From Ganoderma boninense (taxonomy: Eukaryota > Basidiomycota > Agaricomycetes > Polyporales > Polyporaceae), in contig PJEW03000017.1 of the NCBI GenBank assembly GCA_002900995.3, positions 62,001 to 126,000 on the forward strand: a stretch of DNA of 64,000 nt, written 5' to 3'. The notes beneath the pieces are model-generated. The model saw nothing but the letters and a program-made list of their open reading frames with translations, was not told the DNA's origin and searched no databases. The translations under genes were made by a program, and so were the position numbers. Positions within the stretch are counted from its first letter, which is position 1. Each line of letters starts with the position of its first letter. Positions 10,981 to 23,700 of this stretch are shown in pieces.

Positions 10981-12110
10981 CGCCTCTTCTCTGCCCCTTT
11001 CCTTCTTGTCTCTCCCCCTCTCCTTCTTGTCCCCTCTACCTTCCTCCTCTGAATCCTCGCCCCCTCCTCCTCGCCGTCCTCGACCCCCTCCTCGCCGTCC
11101 TCGCCGTCCTCGACCTCCTCCTCGCCTCATCCTCCTCCTCCTCGCCGTCCTTCCCCCTCTCGCGTTATCCCCTTGTCCCCTCTACCTTCCTCCTCTGAAT
11201 CCTCTCCCCCCTCCTCGCCGTCCTCGACCTCCTCCTCGCCGTCCTCGACCTCCTCCTCGCCGTCCTCGACCTCCTCGACCTCCTCTCGCCTCATCCTCCT
11301 CCTCCTCGCCGTCCTTCCCCCTCTCGCGTTATCCCCCTTGTCCCCTCTACCTTCCTCCTTCTGGAATCCTCGCCCCCTCCTCGCCGTCCTCGACCTCCTC
11401 CTCGCCGTCCTCGACCTCCTCCTCGCCGTCCTTGACCTCCTCCTCGCCGTCCTCGACCTCCTCGACCTCCTCCTCGCCTCATCCTCCTCCTCCTCGCCGT
11501 CCTTCCCCCTCTCGCGTTATCCCCCTTGTCCCCTCTACCTTCCTCCTCTGAATCCTCGCCCCCTCCTTCCTCGCCGTCCTCGACCTCCTCTCGCCGTCCT
11601 CGACCTCCTCGACCTCCTCCTCGCCTCATCCTCCTCCTCCTCGCCGTCCTTCCCCCTCTCGCGTTATCCCCCTTGTCCCCTCTACCTCCTCCTCTGAATC
11701 CTCGCCCCCCTCCTCCTCGCCGTCCTCGACCTCCTCCTCGCCGTCCTCGCCGTCCTCGACCTCCTCCTCGCCTCATCCTCCTCCTCTCGCCGTCCTTCCC
11801 CCTCTCGCGTTATCATCCCCCTTGTCCCCTCTACCTTCCTCCTCTGAATCCTCCCCCCCCGCCGTCCTCTCCTTCTCGCCGGATCCCTCCTCGCTGCCTC
11901 CACTTCTCGCTGTGTCCCCCCCGCTGTCCAGGTCCTTCTCCTCTCGCCTCGCTGCCCTCATCCTCCTCACTCTCATCCTTCTCCTCCTTGCCGTCCCACC
12001 CTTATCTTCGCCGTCCTCCTCCTCCTCGCCGTCCCCTTTCTCCTCCTCGCTCTGTCTCTCCCTCACCTGTCGTCTCTTTTGCCCCACTCCTTTTTACCTG
12101 TGGCCCTCTC
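10981..12110. repeat. polypyrimidine satellite with higher-order repeats
   Basis: More than 1 kb of almost pure C/T on the plus strand. The small unit is of the CTCCTCGCCGTCCTCGAC type. A larger unit of roughly 150-190 nt, marked by CTCTCGCGTTATCCCC and by CCTCTACCTTCCTCCTCTGA, recurs about five times (first mark near 11157, last near 11800). The 3' third (from about 11850) is more diverged. Open frames on both strands here are a by-product of composition (Ser/Pro/Leu-rich on plus, Arg/Gly-rich on minus) and are not evidence of genes. Confidence 0.9.
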
Positions 12111-13330
12111 ACCCCTCGTCCCATTGCTCTCACCCTTTCCTCGTTGCCGTCCATCGATGTCAATGTCGACTTGTTTCCCATTCAGTGATAGCCTAGCAGA
12201 CTGTCAGCATAGATGCGTTGGCCAGATACCCCAAGACGTGCTCCACTGACATCCCTCATTCCTATCCCCATCTTTTCGTCATTCTTTATCACTATCGTGT
12301 TCTGCAGGTCAGGCAGGCCGGTCGAATGTTGGTATTGTGCCTGCGTGTTATTTACCCTTGGATGTTGCTATCATGATTGGCTCGTGACCTCCAACGCGGG
12401 CGCATCGCAGCTCCTGATGCTATGTCTCGATGGTGATGGTGGATTAAGTTTCAAGACGTCTTCACGGTAGAGAATGTGGGGGCTTCTACTGCAGTATGCC
12501 CATGGCTTCGCTCCCAAACGTCACGAGCATTGCTCAACCTACTTCGACGCTCCCGGAACTTTGCTGAGTAGAGGCTCTTTTCTCATTCACCGCCGTCTCT
12601 GGCGACAACAGCATTGTGTCCGGGGGATACGATTCCTTCAATCATTGCTCGCTTAATGTAAATAACACATCGTGCGAGATAGTATGAAGTTGATTTTCAT
12701 ATGAAAAAGCACGCTATACATGTCGACGGTACCGGCGGAGGACGACCTCGTTGCGTCGGAAGGTTACCTTGGGTATCAAGGTTACTGGCGAGCAAAAATC
12801 AAAGCGCCCAATTTGACCGGTCCGACCGTCTCCGCAGACGCCTCTGGGAATAAGCCTCCTCGCCCTCCTGAGCCCTCCTCCACACCGTACCACGTTGTCA
12901 CTAAGTACTCACTGTCCGTTCCACATGGATCGAACAAAGCAGAGTGCATGCCAGTGCACTGGGGACATTGCACCACGGGCTCAGCTGGGTGAGTGTCTTC
13001 GTTTGATCGGTGACGTGCTCGTTTGCGCTAATGTTGGTGCGCCCACCATGTGACCATCGAGCTAGCCCCGCCACGCCACTACGCTTCCTCAGGCTTCCTC
13101 CTTACTAGCTGGTAGAAAAAGGACGGACTGCGAGTTTACGCTGGCTGTCATCGCCGCCGTCAACTTACGTCCGCTGTGCTATAGCTACAACCGGCAGCCG
13201 CAACAACAACGAGGACGTAGCGGGTCTTCAGCTGCGAAAGAAACGCGCGAAAGGTGAGCTTCGCTGTGTGCAGTCTCCCCGTATACCGCACTAGTAGTGT
13301 GTCTCACACTGCGCTTGCTAGGCTCCCAAG
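12111..13330. other. no recognisable gene
   Basis: Short frames at 12213-12470, 12474-12656 and 12720-12992 on the plus strand have no recognised motif; the last ends at a possible donor (GGGTGAGTG). They could be degraded exons. Nothing else seen. Confidence 0.35.
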
Positions 13331-14697
13331 ATGACGACGGTTACATTCCGACAGGTTCTGCAAAGTCTGTTGCAGGTCACGCCACCCGGAAGGCCCGGTC
13401 AAATTGATTGCACGAATGCGAAGTGTACTCCGAGCCGTGCCGCGTCCACCATGCCTGACATCGAGTCGAGTTACAAGGTTCGTGTCATAGTATTGCGTCC
13501 CCAACTCTTTCCTGCCGTAAGATCCGATTTACTTGTCCACTACTCACCTGAACATTGGATCGCAACCGCATGACGGCTCACGACAACCTGTGGTATTCTA
13601 CAGTTTTCGCCGCCACAGAACGCAACCTCTCATGCTTCGTCATCGATCACCACCCTATGCGCGTCGGGATCCCACCAACTTTGGCAGGGTCCCGCTTCGA
13701 TCTCAACGAAACTGACACCTGTACAGGAGCAATCGACCTGGAACTGTTCAGAGACATAGGCCGCTCTGCAGCGGCGCGAGTCTTCGATAGAGGACGTTCT
13801 CTGGCCAAAAAAATCACTACCTCCTCTGCTCCCACATAGACACTCACGGCTTTCCGTCCATGGTGCGTTCTCTAAGCGTCGCTTCTTCGATTGCGATTAA
13901 CCTCGCCCCAAACAGTGGTTTCCAACGTGCTACTACGATGCAACCCATCATCTCGCGTCCCCTGAATCGCTCGGCGATCCCATCAGCCCCTCCTCTATTG
14001 GTCCTGGAGACCTAATTGTAGCTGAATGCGTCGTGGTGCGCATTGACCCCGCCGTTCGCCCTCAATCTCAGCGCCACTGGTCAGTACACTTTTCCACACA
14101 TTCTACATACCTCCTGCTACGCTCCCCTCCATCGCCACATGCCTGTAGCGCTCACGTTTCCGATATGTAGCCTTACCTTGGTGTACTGTAGATGTAATAG
14201 ACGTACCCAAGGTTTCTGCCGCGCACGCACGCGGCATATCTCTAGTACATCACTGAGTACTTATGTTTCTAGTCATTGGGCTGACGTCTCACGTGTTCAG
14301 CAGGCAAGGTCTCAGCTCACTCACTCAGCATTATGTTCGCCGCATGATGCAATCCTTGGGGACGGTGGAGGATTCTCGCCATTTGCTCGACTTTGCTACT
14401 GTTGCTCTCGGTATGCGTCGTATTGAGATGAGCCTACTTATTTGCCTATCATCCAGGGTTTCCAGCGGACTTTGACGACGGTATCTTCGAGAACTATCTT
14501 CGAAAACAGGCTCTTCCCGTCGTCAAGTCATCTGGCGGTTCCGTACCAGGTGGTACCAAGCTCTGGCGCCGGAGGCGACACCAGGAATCCGCCGACGATA
14601 CGAAGGAGACTATTACTGTAGCCACGGAGAGGGACTCGGTCGTCCCACCATCAGAGCCATCGGCGTCGGGTGCCGAAGCTCGCCGTTCAGCAGTCTA
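13331..14697 (+). CDS. hypothetical multi-exon gene
   Basis: Several plausible exons lie in order on one strand. 13331-13480 starts MTTVTFRQVLQSLLQ. The next, around 13565-13840, contains ERNLSCFVIDHHPM and IDLELFRDIGRSAAAR. Around 13914-14075 reads QWFPTCYYDATHHLASP...GPGDLIVAECVVVRID. Around 14290-14412 reads HYVRRMMQSLGTVED...LLDFATVALG. After an intron the last exon (about 14458-14697) reads GFPADFDDGIFENYLRKQ and ends EARRSAV-stop. Introns have GT...AG ends. I do not recognise the protein. The exon joins are my estimate, and the early part may be out of frame. Confidence 0.4.
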
Positions 14698-14719
14698 GCT
14701 GCAGGGATGACCTCTGGGG

Positions 14720-15082
14720 TTACACGATAACATCATCATTTCTTACATTGTTGTACTCTGCAAGGTAAAGCAGCCTTTCATTCCGTTCGGCTTGTATTAT
14801 TAAACTGACTGCTTGCAGCTCCTCAAGGGCTCCACTATTCACAGACGCCCTTAAATGGGAAGGCGACGGTCCCGAGTTGGACTCATCGAGGTTGTCAAGC
14901 CGTTGGGCGTCGCGAGCGACGTTGAATCCTCGCAAGTGCCCGCGATCAAGGTCGTGGGCGAGGATGATATCATTGACAAGGAGGTCTAGCTCGGCAAGCG
15001 ACTTCATGCTGTAGCCAGAGTAAGACCAATGCATGGGACGAACCGTGGTCAAGATCTTTTGGAAGAAAAGGACAAAATACAT
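14720..15082 (-). mobile_element. Plavaka-like (CACTA-group) transposase fragment
   Basis: About 120 residues on the minus strand contain MKSLAELDLLVNDIILAHDLD, RGFNVARDAQRLDNLDES and a short Ser-rich link. This resembles the N-terminal region of the large Plavaka-type transposases common in Agaricomycetes (a pattern of L-x-x-L-D-x-L-V, then a drift of R-L-D). Only a short piece is present, with no catalytic residues and no terminal repeats seen. A further minus-strand frame at 15405-15683 may be related but shows no motif. The assignment is from memory of the family pattern. Confidence 0.4.
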
Positions 15083-15790
15083 AGTATGCAGCTGCTAAGC
15101 CGTTGGCCCGAGCAGAGACTTTCCATCGGGGTATGTTCAGCTGCTTCTCGACCAAGAAACGGGGTTTTACGGGGCTCCTGCGCCGGGACGTCGTCTTCAG
15201 AGGGAGTTATGGTAGTGTGTTCGAGATGAGAGCGATAAAACCCAAAGCCGCCGTTGACATTTAGATCCTCTTACCGCTCGTTTTGACGGCCCAGGTCGTG
15301 ATGGTGTCCGAGAGTTCCTTGTACGTTTCGTGTAGACTGATATCGAGACCGTCGCCGCAGGCAGAGTTGTCGAGTCCCTGCTCCTACACTTGTTTGATCC
15401 ATCCTCAGCTGGATACGTAACACCAACAACAAGTGGTGCCCGAGTGTATGCATGTTTTTGGGAGGGTCATGGACCAAAAACAGGGAGTTAGTGCGACAAC
15501 ATGGCCTCCGCACATCGTCAACATGCGGACTCGGAGACGCACGATAAAATGGAGGGACTCGCTGTGAAAGGTCGGGAGTTCTACATCGGGAGTGCCGATT
15601 GTTTCATTCGCGTGGATAATACAATTTTCCAAGGCGAGTGATGCAACTTCGATAATCGCGCTATTGCACCGCGTCGCAGCCAAGTCTTTGGTGGCCCCGG
15701 AGTCGCTACCGCAGGGTTGATATCAACGCCAATGTAGGTCTTTGTGCCTCGCAATGTCTAAAATTGACTTGTTGGTTTGGGGGCTTGCAG
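15083..15790. other. no recognisable gene
   Basis: Holds minus-strand frames (15271-15683) without a known motif and the probable intron ending GGGCTTGCAG at 15790 before the BTB exon. No first exon of the BTB gene was identified. Confidence 0.35.
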
Positions 15791-16881
15791 GTCCATCGGC
15801 ACTTCCTTGGTAGAGATTTATCTGCATTCCAGAACATGTTAAGAATGCCTCCTGATACGCGACTCGGAAGCGCGGAGGGTTGTTCAGATGGGAACCCAAT
15901 CCACCTTTACGTGGAGTCTGCCGAGCGCTTTCGCGCTCTGCTGTCCGTTCTTTATGGCTTGGCAGTATTAACATCGTCATTCATCACCGCTTAAATCTAA
16001 CGTTGAATTTTACGAACCTGCAGGCCGCCATCACTTTAGTTCAGTGGAAAGTTGGGCCGTCGATGTACTACATCATGTAGTATCTGGCTTGCACGGTCCG
16101 CCACCAGCGCAGTATGACCTCAACGTAGCTGCTCCTCGTGGATGAAGCGGCTGTTTGCAGTCACCTTCCTTTGCGGCCATACCGGTCTCGTCGCCTACGT
16201 CGCAGAGCGGTGGGTCGATCGCATTGTCGCCCGAGACCTCCGTCCCGCCCATGCTCTTGAATCCGCGGACATGAGTCGCATTACACGGGTACAGGGCTAT
16301 GCGTACTACGTCCAACTGCTGGAGATGGGCGACAACTTCGAGCCCGGCATGATGGAGGACGGTGAACAATATTCACGCCATCCCTCTGCATTCAGCTCGA
16401 AGGGACCAAACGGGACTGCGAATGTCGACCCCGTCGCCGTCGTTGCCTCCATGCCCTCAGGTACTCCTGCCACTCTCACGCGCGAGCACGAGCGGCGACT
16501 GTCTTTGGGCACTGGTCGCTTTCGCAACTTTGGGACAACCTCCGATCGAACATACCCGACCTTCCCCAAGGTGATGGGTGCACAAGACATCAGACGGAGT
16601 GCGTGCCAAGCTGGACCCAGGCGTGGCGTGCCCTCGTCAAGTCGGAGGCGACGCTGAAGTACTCCACGGCGAACGTCCTGGGTAGACTGAAGACGATGAA
16701 TAAGCAGGCGTTGATGAGCAGGAACATCAACGAACACTTGAGTACGCCGACGCCGCAGTGCAGATGGAGTATGGTCAAGGCACTCGATATGACCATCAAG
16801 AACGTTGAAGAGGGCTTGGCGGAGCATTTTGTGCTTCGGACCCACACGAGGGAGGTATTGGATACAGAACCTGCTTCGTGA
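15791..16881 (+). pseudogene. BTB/POZ-domain protein, frameshifted
   Basis: BTB domains mediate dimerisation; Agaricomycetes have many nuclear-type BTB proteins of unknown role. The exon starting at 15791 reads VHRHFLGRDLSAFQNML, then a low-complexity loop, then IHLYVESAERFRALLSVLYG, the typical second half of this BTB fold. The later part (16142-16510) carries VAERWVDRIVARDLRPAH and VQGYAYYVQLLEMGDN. A shift of one nucleotide near 16505 moves the frame, after which WSLSQLWDNLRS and SWTQAWRALVKSEATLKY continue to a stop at 16881. The first exon was not found, and the middle (16020-16140) does not read as the expected helical BACK-like region. I infer a decayed copy. Confidence 0.6.
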
Positions 16882-17305
16882 GGCTTCGGGAATTGCAATG
16901 TATTGTGTACTTGTGTACTGGCCCTCACGCCATCAGGTTCCCCAGATCAGGACATTTCCTTACACGAATGGGAAGAGCAATTTGATATCCGCAGGTGTAC
17001 ACCTTCTTTAGAGCATATGAACATAGTTTGATCATGAGACGAGATGGGACGAAAGACGACTTGACAATGCATGTCCGAGTTGGCACCAGGAACAGCTGTA
17101 ACTAATGCCAGTAACATGACTACGAACAGTCCTCATCTAGCAACTGGAAACACGAACGATCGCAACTCCGCGCAGCTACAATGTCCTAATGCAACGCGGA
17201 AGTGTTAGCGCACACACAAGCACAGCTGTGCCACGCCTTAGAACAGTGTGGCGACTTACTTCTAAACTACCTCCGCATTCGCACGTTCTTCCGTGTAGTT
17301 CGCCG
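16882..17305. other. no recognisable gene
   Basis: Intergenic between the 3' end of the BTB-like gene (plus) and the 3' end of copy B (minus), so convergent 3' flanks. Nothing specific seen. Confidence 0.5.
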
Positions 17306-20300
17306 CTACCCCATCGTCGTATTTACGAACCCATTCACCTCCGAGCCAAGCCCCGTAGCGATCTCATATGTCGCGCTGCCACCTACAGTGATTGCTTCGG
17401 GGTATATCGCGTTCACATTTCGGTTGACGGTCTCCACGTTGGCATTCTCGTAGTTCGTGTTGACGTTTGCGCGTACGGCGGTCATCTCGGCGGGCTCGTA
17501 AGTCACATTCCGCCCCATAACAGTCGTCTCGGCGTTGGCGTACACGTTGTCCTGCACGGTGGTCGCCTCCGTATGGGTGTAAATTGGTGTCTCCCCAGCA
17601 TGGTGGTGCATGCCCCGGTTTGCGAACGTCGCCGGAGACGGGCTAGTGCCCCCGTTTGCGAACGCCGGAGGCGTGGTGTTCGTGCTCGCGACCCTGTTTG
17701 CGAACGTCGCCGGAGACGGGCTGTTGGTGCTAGTGCCCCCGTTTGCGAACGCCGAGGCGTGGTGTTCGTGCTCGCGACCCTGTTTGCGAACGTCGCCGGA
17801 GACGGGCTGTTGGTGCTAGTGCCCCCGTTTGCGAACGCCGGAGGCGTGGTGTTCGTGCTCGCGACCCTGTTTGCGAACGTCGCCGGAGACGGGCTGTTGG
17901 TGCTAGTGCCCCCGTTTGCGAACGCCGGAGGCGGGGCGTTCGTGCCCGCGACCCAGTTTGCGGACGTCGCCTGAGGCGGGGCGTTCGTGCCCGCGACCCA
18001 GTTTGCGGACGTCGCCTGAGGCGGGGCGTTCGTGCCCGCGACCCAGTTTGCGGACGTCGCCTGAGGCGGGGCGTTCGTGCCCGCGACCCAGTTTGCGGAC
18101 GTCGCCTGAGGCGGGGCGTTCGTGCCCGCGACCCAGTTTGCGGACGTCGCCTGAGGCGGGGCGTTCGGGCTAGTGCCCCAGTTTGCGGACGTCGCCTGAG
18201 GCGGGGCGTTCGTGCTAGTGCCCCCGTTTGCGAACGCCTGAGGCGGGGCGTTCGTGTCCGCCCAGTTTGCGGACGTCGCCGGAGGCGGGGCGTTCGTGCT
18301 CGCGACCCCGTTTGCGAACGTTGCTGGAGGCGGGGTGTTCGTGCTAGTGCCCCAGTTTGCGGACGTCGCCTGAGGCGGGGCGTTCGTGCTAGTGCCCCCG
18401 TTTGCGAACGTCGCCTGAGGCAGGGCGTTCGTGCTCGCGACCCCATTTGCGAACATCGCCTGAGGCGGGGCGTTCGTGCTCGCGACCCCATTTGCGAACA
18501 TCGCCTGAGGCGGAGCGTTATTGTACGTGACCCTCGGTTGTTGGGAGTCCACGGTTCCACTTCCACTCGCGGACATCGCTGTCTTCGTGGTGTTGTCGTA
18601 GTAGCCCGTGGACACGTTTCCGTTACTAAACATCGGCGAGTGGGCATTCATGGTCGCGCTCCTGTTAGCGAACGCTGGCATCATCGCGGTGTTGTCGTAG
18701 CACCCCGTGGACGCGCTCCCGTTGCTAAACATCGGCGAGTGGGCATTCATGGCCGCACTCCCGTTAGCGAACACCGGCATCATCGCGGCATTATTGTACT
18801 TGGCTGTCGGTTGGGCGTTCATGGTTATGCTGCGATCCGCGAACGTCGGTATCGCGGTGGTGTTGTCAAAGCCGCCTGAAGTATTGGTGGCCGCGCAGCC
18901 GCTCCCAAACATCGTCGTCGTCGCGGCATTGTGGTAGCCGCCGTTGGCATTCGTGGAGGTGTAATCAGCTCGGTTGGCGGACCCACTTGGAACAATATTG
19001 GCGTTCTGGTACCTGTTCGGCATGCTCGCGAACTTCCGCCGCATATCTGGACCACTAACGAGTGAATGGCCTTGATCCCTACCAACAGGGAGAATCGTGA
19101 GGTCGCGCGAGGTGTTCACATGCAAGCCGCTCATCCCTAGAGAGTCGAGAGAGGAACTCGAACGGTACGCGCGAGGTGCGATAGTCGGTTCAGAACCCCC
19201 TAGAGGGACGGTAACTGAGACCGTCAGGCTCTGTTCATAGGGGAGAGAGTGAGGGGAAGATGTCGCCGTCGCGACTTGCGGTGAGAAAACAGAGCTCCTA
19301 TCGACGCACGTCTCGTGCTTGGCGGGATGAGATGAAGAGCGCTGGGCGTGCTCAAACTCCATCATCTCGAACATCCTGTCCTGCAACGCTATCTTGAGCT
19401 GAAGCTCTTGTATATGTAGCCTGGCAAGACGCTCGGCTTCAGAACGTGGCACGTCATCGTCGCTAAAAGGCGACGCGGCCGCGACGTCGGCAGCTACGTC
19501 ATTTGAAGGATGGCCGACGTAGTCATAGTAGTCTGACTGAAGAGCGTCGTCCTGTGGCGCAACCGCGACGGCCCGGGTAGGGTTGGGCAAGCGCGAGGGA
19601 GCCTGCGTTAACGAGGGGTCTATCCTGGTCATGACCGGGAGAGCTGGGGCGACAGAGAGACCGGCGCTGCGGTTGCGAGAGGTGGTGACGGGGTTGCGTG
19701 GACTCATCTGAGGGTATCTAGAAGACGAGCGGGCTGGAGAGGATGGGCGCGTGTATTGACCAGGTGTGGCGGCATACGGCCCATGTCCGACAGCGGCCGC
19801 GCGTCGTTGCCGGGCATTGTATTGCACCATATTTTGCGACAACGCTGGAAGGGGGGTCTTCGGGCGCGATCGCGAAGGAAGTAGTCGGCGCCTGTTGTTC
19901 TGGATGCCTGCAGTAGACATAGATGGCGTCATGCCGACGGGAGAGGATGAGCCGTAGGGGGACGCGATGGGGTCGGAGGAGTGCAGTCGTTCGAATGCGA
20001 GGTCGTCTCCGTTGAATTCCTCCCCGACTAGACTCGCGTTCGTCCAGATTAGCTCTCCCGACTCCGTACGTTTATATCCCCAGAACTCAGGATACTTGCC
20101 AAGATGGCACACAGCAGCATTTTTCCAACTTTCGAAGGGCGACTCACAGCCATCTGTTGGCGCAATGAATCTAACACGTCAGGGAGGATCTCGCCTAAGT
20201 ACTCACATGCGGCGTTTTGCAAGCTGGACAACCCCTCTGCGGTGAATGGGCCCTGGTATGACTCTATGTCACGCGCCTTCTTCCGCCGCCAAAGCCCGAA

Positions 20301-20744
20301 CCATCCAACGAAGGTACGGTGAACGCTAGCAACCAGGTCTAAGAATCATGGCCTCATGAATCAACAGAATGGAACGTACAAGTCAAAGGTCCTCTTCGCG
20401 ACGTTAACGTAGAAAACGGGAGCATTATCTCCTGAAGGCATCATCGCTCGCCCGAGCAGTTCGTAGTCGGATTCCGTCGCCGCGCCACTATGAATAGCCA
20501 AGAATACGCGTTCGTAAGACTCGGAAGAGGCAACCACGAGGAGGGCGTTTAGCCAGGTCGTGGGGATGCGAGACTCGGAGGAGCCAGAGGTAGGAGTCGC
20601 AACTGAGGAGATATGAGTGCGTGCTGAATGGTCGGAACGTTTGACAAGGAAGGAGGTCGGCGGCCGGGTACTATTAGGCGCCTGGGTCCCATGATAGGCG
20701 TAGGTTTGCTCCGCGTCATCACCGTAGTACGAAGAGTACTCCAT
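17306..20744 (-). pseudogene. copy B of the unrecognised family, longest member
   Basis: I take the ATG at 20744 (MEYSSYYGDD); the frame upstream lacks an earlier ATG. Order: block I (NALLVVASSESYERVFLAIHS...YELLGRAMMP), block II (FYVNVAKRTFDLY) at a donor, an intron, block III (WFGLWRRKKA...GLSSLQNAA), an intron, block IV (PFESWKNAA, then YPEFWGYKR...ELIWTNASLVGEEF). A long Ser/Pro linker follows, then a coiled coil (LHIQELQLKIALQDRMFEM), an Asn/Ala/Thr-rich region and a 15-residue repeat array. A single missing G at about 17753 in one repeat unit shifts the frame, giving an abrupt end at 17503. The original frame would run on to about 17306 with MHHHAGETPIYTHTE. Function unknown; the tail resembles disordered, prion-like composition. 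Confidence 0.6.
17630..18520. repeat. 45-nt minisatellite in copy B
   Basis: About twenty units of 45 nt or close variants, with core GCGGGGCGTTCGTG and TTTGCGGACGTCGCC. On the minus strand they encode 15-residue units such as NAPPQATSANWVAGT. Several central units (about 17930-18160) are nearly identical, which indicates recent expansion. One unit lacks a single G at about 17753. Confidence 0.9.
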
Positions 20745-23700
20745 CCCTCCAGAAGCGGGATGAAAGTGGATGGAGAGTCTGCGATGACGGCGCGAACTCT
20801 TATTTGAAGCCAAGGGTCTTCAGGGCCTCAGAGAAAATACACGCTTAGCGTACCTCATCTCAAAATGGCATGTGCAACGCTGCTTTCGCTGTGCGTCGTT
20901 GGTGTGCCAGCTTTTTTTTTGCCTTCGGCCTTCTCAGCTCTCAATTATTACGTTGTGGCATATATTAGGAACCGTATATATTAGGAACCGAGTACCGGAT
21001 GCATCCGGCATCAGATTCATTGAGGGCATTATTCTGCGCTGTTGCAAACATCTCACATTCCCGAGGAGCCTGGGTGTGAGCGGCTTACGAACTGCGCCTC
21101 TATAGAATCCCTCAAAAGGAAGTGTCTGACATCCAGGATAAATTAGACAGACTGGCATGGACAAGCTTTAGAGTTCAGGCCGGCCGACGGGCTGCGTGCC
21201 TTTGACCGAGCTTAAACTGGGCAATCTAGAACTTTCCCGTTCTAGCGCTCGCCGCGGCTGCCTCGGTCAATAGTATTTCGCCTTTTCAAGGGGATTCCTC
21301 CGACTCTACAACCAGTTTAATAGCTTGTACGGAGTGTCTACTGGGGGAATTCTTCTCGGGTACGTCGCAAACGTGATCGTAAACGACAATAACTGGGAAT
21401 CGATTTCCAGCCCAGTGCCACAAACAGACACCGAGGGAAGTTCCCTTCTCAATCTCGCACTCGAGGAGACCCCGTCCAACGATGAGCAGATCAATCTTAC
21501 ATAATGCCCTTCTATTACGAAATTTGTGCCCAGTCCGTAATGATGTTGTGAACCTGCTATGGCCGCCTTCCGCGAGGTCGCCCATATATGTCTCCATAAA
21601 TTCCCACCGCGAATGCTCGCAGACGGAGGGGGACATTGTTTTCGACCAAAATCTATGCGCAAGGTTACAAACAGTATGTAATCTTCTTACAGTCCTGCTC
21701 GTCGCCCAAAAACACTACGCTCACTGAGATCCGAAGTTCGCCCGAGATACGTCAAGACGTGAAACAATATATCGAACCGTAAACCACTCATCTCCGACAC
21801 AACAACCAGCATCCGGATAGAATCCAAGACTCCATATGAGGATCAGCTGTCTTTGAGCGATGCTGGATGGAGTCGGACGTTCCTACCTGCAACAGGGGGA
21901 AGTTGGAGGCCGAACGCGACGGAGACACAATGCCTCGGCGCGCTTGCTTTTCGCCATCTGGAAATCGGCTTCAAGCCTCTTCTATTCGGATGCATGAATG
22001 TTGACGGTATCCATCAAGCTCCGCACTCCAAATCCTCCCACTTCCGCATACCCGCTCCTTAGTTTGTCGCCTCCTCTCTCTTCGCGCTGTCTAGTGCACA
22101 GGTTGCGTGTCTTGGCTTGGACTGTCGCCTGTCTTCGCTCTGCCCATGAAGCCCCCATTGGCAACCCAGTATGTCCACAGGATGCTCCTCGTGTTTTTTG
22201 AAAGTTCGCCATCGGAACGTACCATGGAACCCGCGGAGATTGATCCTGTGAGCTACGCGTCTTAGGAACACCGTGACACATGCCGTCAGCTTGGATGTGT
22301 CTAGATAGGCTCCGAATCCGACTACGGGTCAAGATGGTGACGGGATAAGCCCTTCTGAGCCATACATGGTATTGCCGTCGCTGCTGATCCTCGAGGCCTC
22401 TTTCGACTTGTATCCGAGCGGGTTGCAGCTTGACGGGAACTTGAAGAGGAAGCATTGCGCGGATAAACTCAGGCGCACCCCAACATACTTTGTACTGTGT
22501 GGTCGTCAGCTTTGGTTAAATTGTGAGTACCACAAGCAAACGTGAAATCCTCCAGCGTGCGGACGTTGTCTCGAAGGCCCATGTCTTCATGGGCGCGTGA
22601 TCTGTGGAGGCGAGCGTGTAGTATGGGGAGCAAACTATTAGCTGCGAGCAGCATCAGAGTTGGTACATGGGGGTGAATACAATAAACGACTGCATCGCCC
22701 GGGTGGGATTCATTGGGTATACAAGAGTGAGGATGAAGGTCCCGGAGTGAAACCTAGAGAACTCAGGTGCGAGATGCTGCTGATGGAGCTGGAGGCCGAG
22801 CAGCGAGCGCTCATGCTAGGCTGGACGATGTCATCCAATTTATGTAACTCATAATAGAGGAGCGCAGCGCGGGATATCGGGGGGGCGCCCAATGATTTAC
22901 CTCGTCTACCCGACGTTTAAAGCCGATAAATGGACCTTTCAGAGAAAAACCGGGGTCTCTGAATGCTCTCCTCACCATGACCATCACCTGCTCTGCACTG
23001 TATCAACGATCTCACTCTCCTTGTAGAACACTCCGAGTAAGGATAAGCCTTCGGCATCCTCTTGTAGGACCCCGCTGCCTCAGCAAGCTCAAAAGGTTTG
23101 CCCCAGGGAATCCCGCCGAGTAAGTTGGCCTTGCTGTGCGTCTAGATGCGGCTATATAGGGGCATGCACTTACTGCCACTGCCATTCATATAGCTTCATA
23201 TCCCCTTCTACACGGTCCACCTCATCCACTGTACTGGTGAGTCGATCGTCGTGTTCTTCGGCATTCACTCCCTGTCGGTACGAGCACCAACGGCCATTGC
23301 GATGATTGTTCTCTGTTCTCCAGGCGATTGCGTCAGAACACAATGGAGGCCCGAAGAGCGACATCGAGACAGCATCAAACCATCATCGTTGATGTCTGCA
23401 ACTTGCTTGCGTTGTCGTTGGTGAACCTGCGACGCAATAGTAAGTCAGACCAATGTCGGTGCCAAATGCCTCCCGCTCTCACTCCTATTCAATTCCGTAC
23501 CCATTCCCGTGTATGAGTTCCGCGACGTCACCCCTCGTCCTCAGTTGACACCAGTCGCGCCGGCCAAAAGCTGGCGATCTACATAGGATTGAATTGCAAG
23601 AAACACCTCGCGCTTGCTGAGATACCGAGCCCGCACGTCGGGAGCGGCTAGCTTGAGCGCCGATGGTGGGACTGACCCCATGTATACGCGCAATCGCCTT

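Noticed and set aside
10981..12110. Long open frames on both strands (Ser/Pro-rich and Arg/Gly-rich)
   Set aside because: They follow from repeat composition without stop codons, occur in several frames at once, and have no splice or start context.
17743..18879. 378-codon plus-strand frame rich in VCERRRR
   Set aside because: It is the antisense shadow of the 45-nt repeat array of copy B, whose minus-strand product shares conserved blocks with three other loci.
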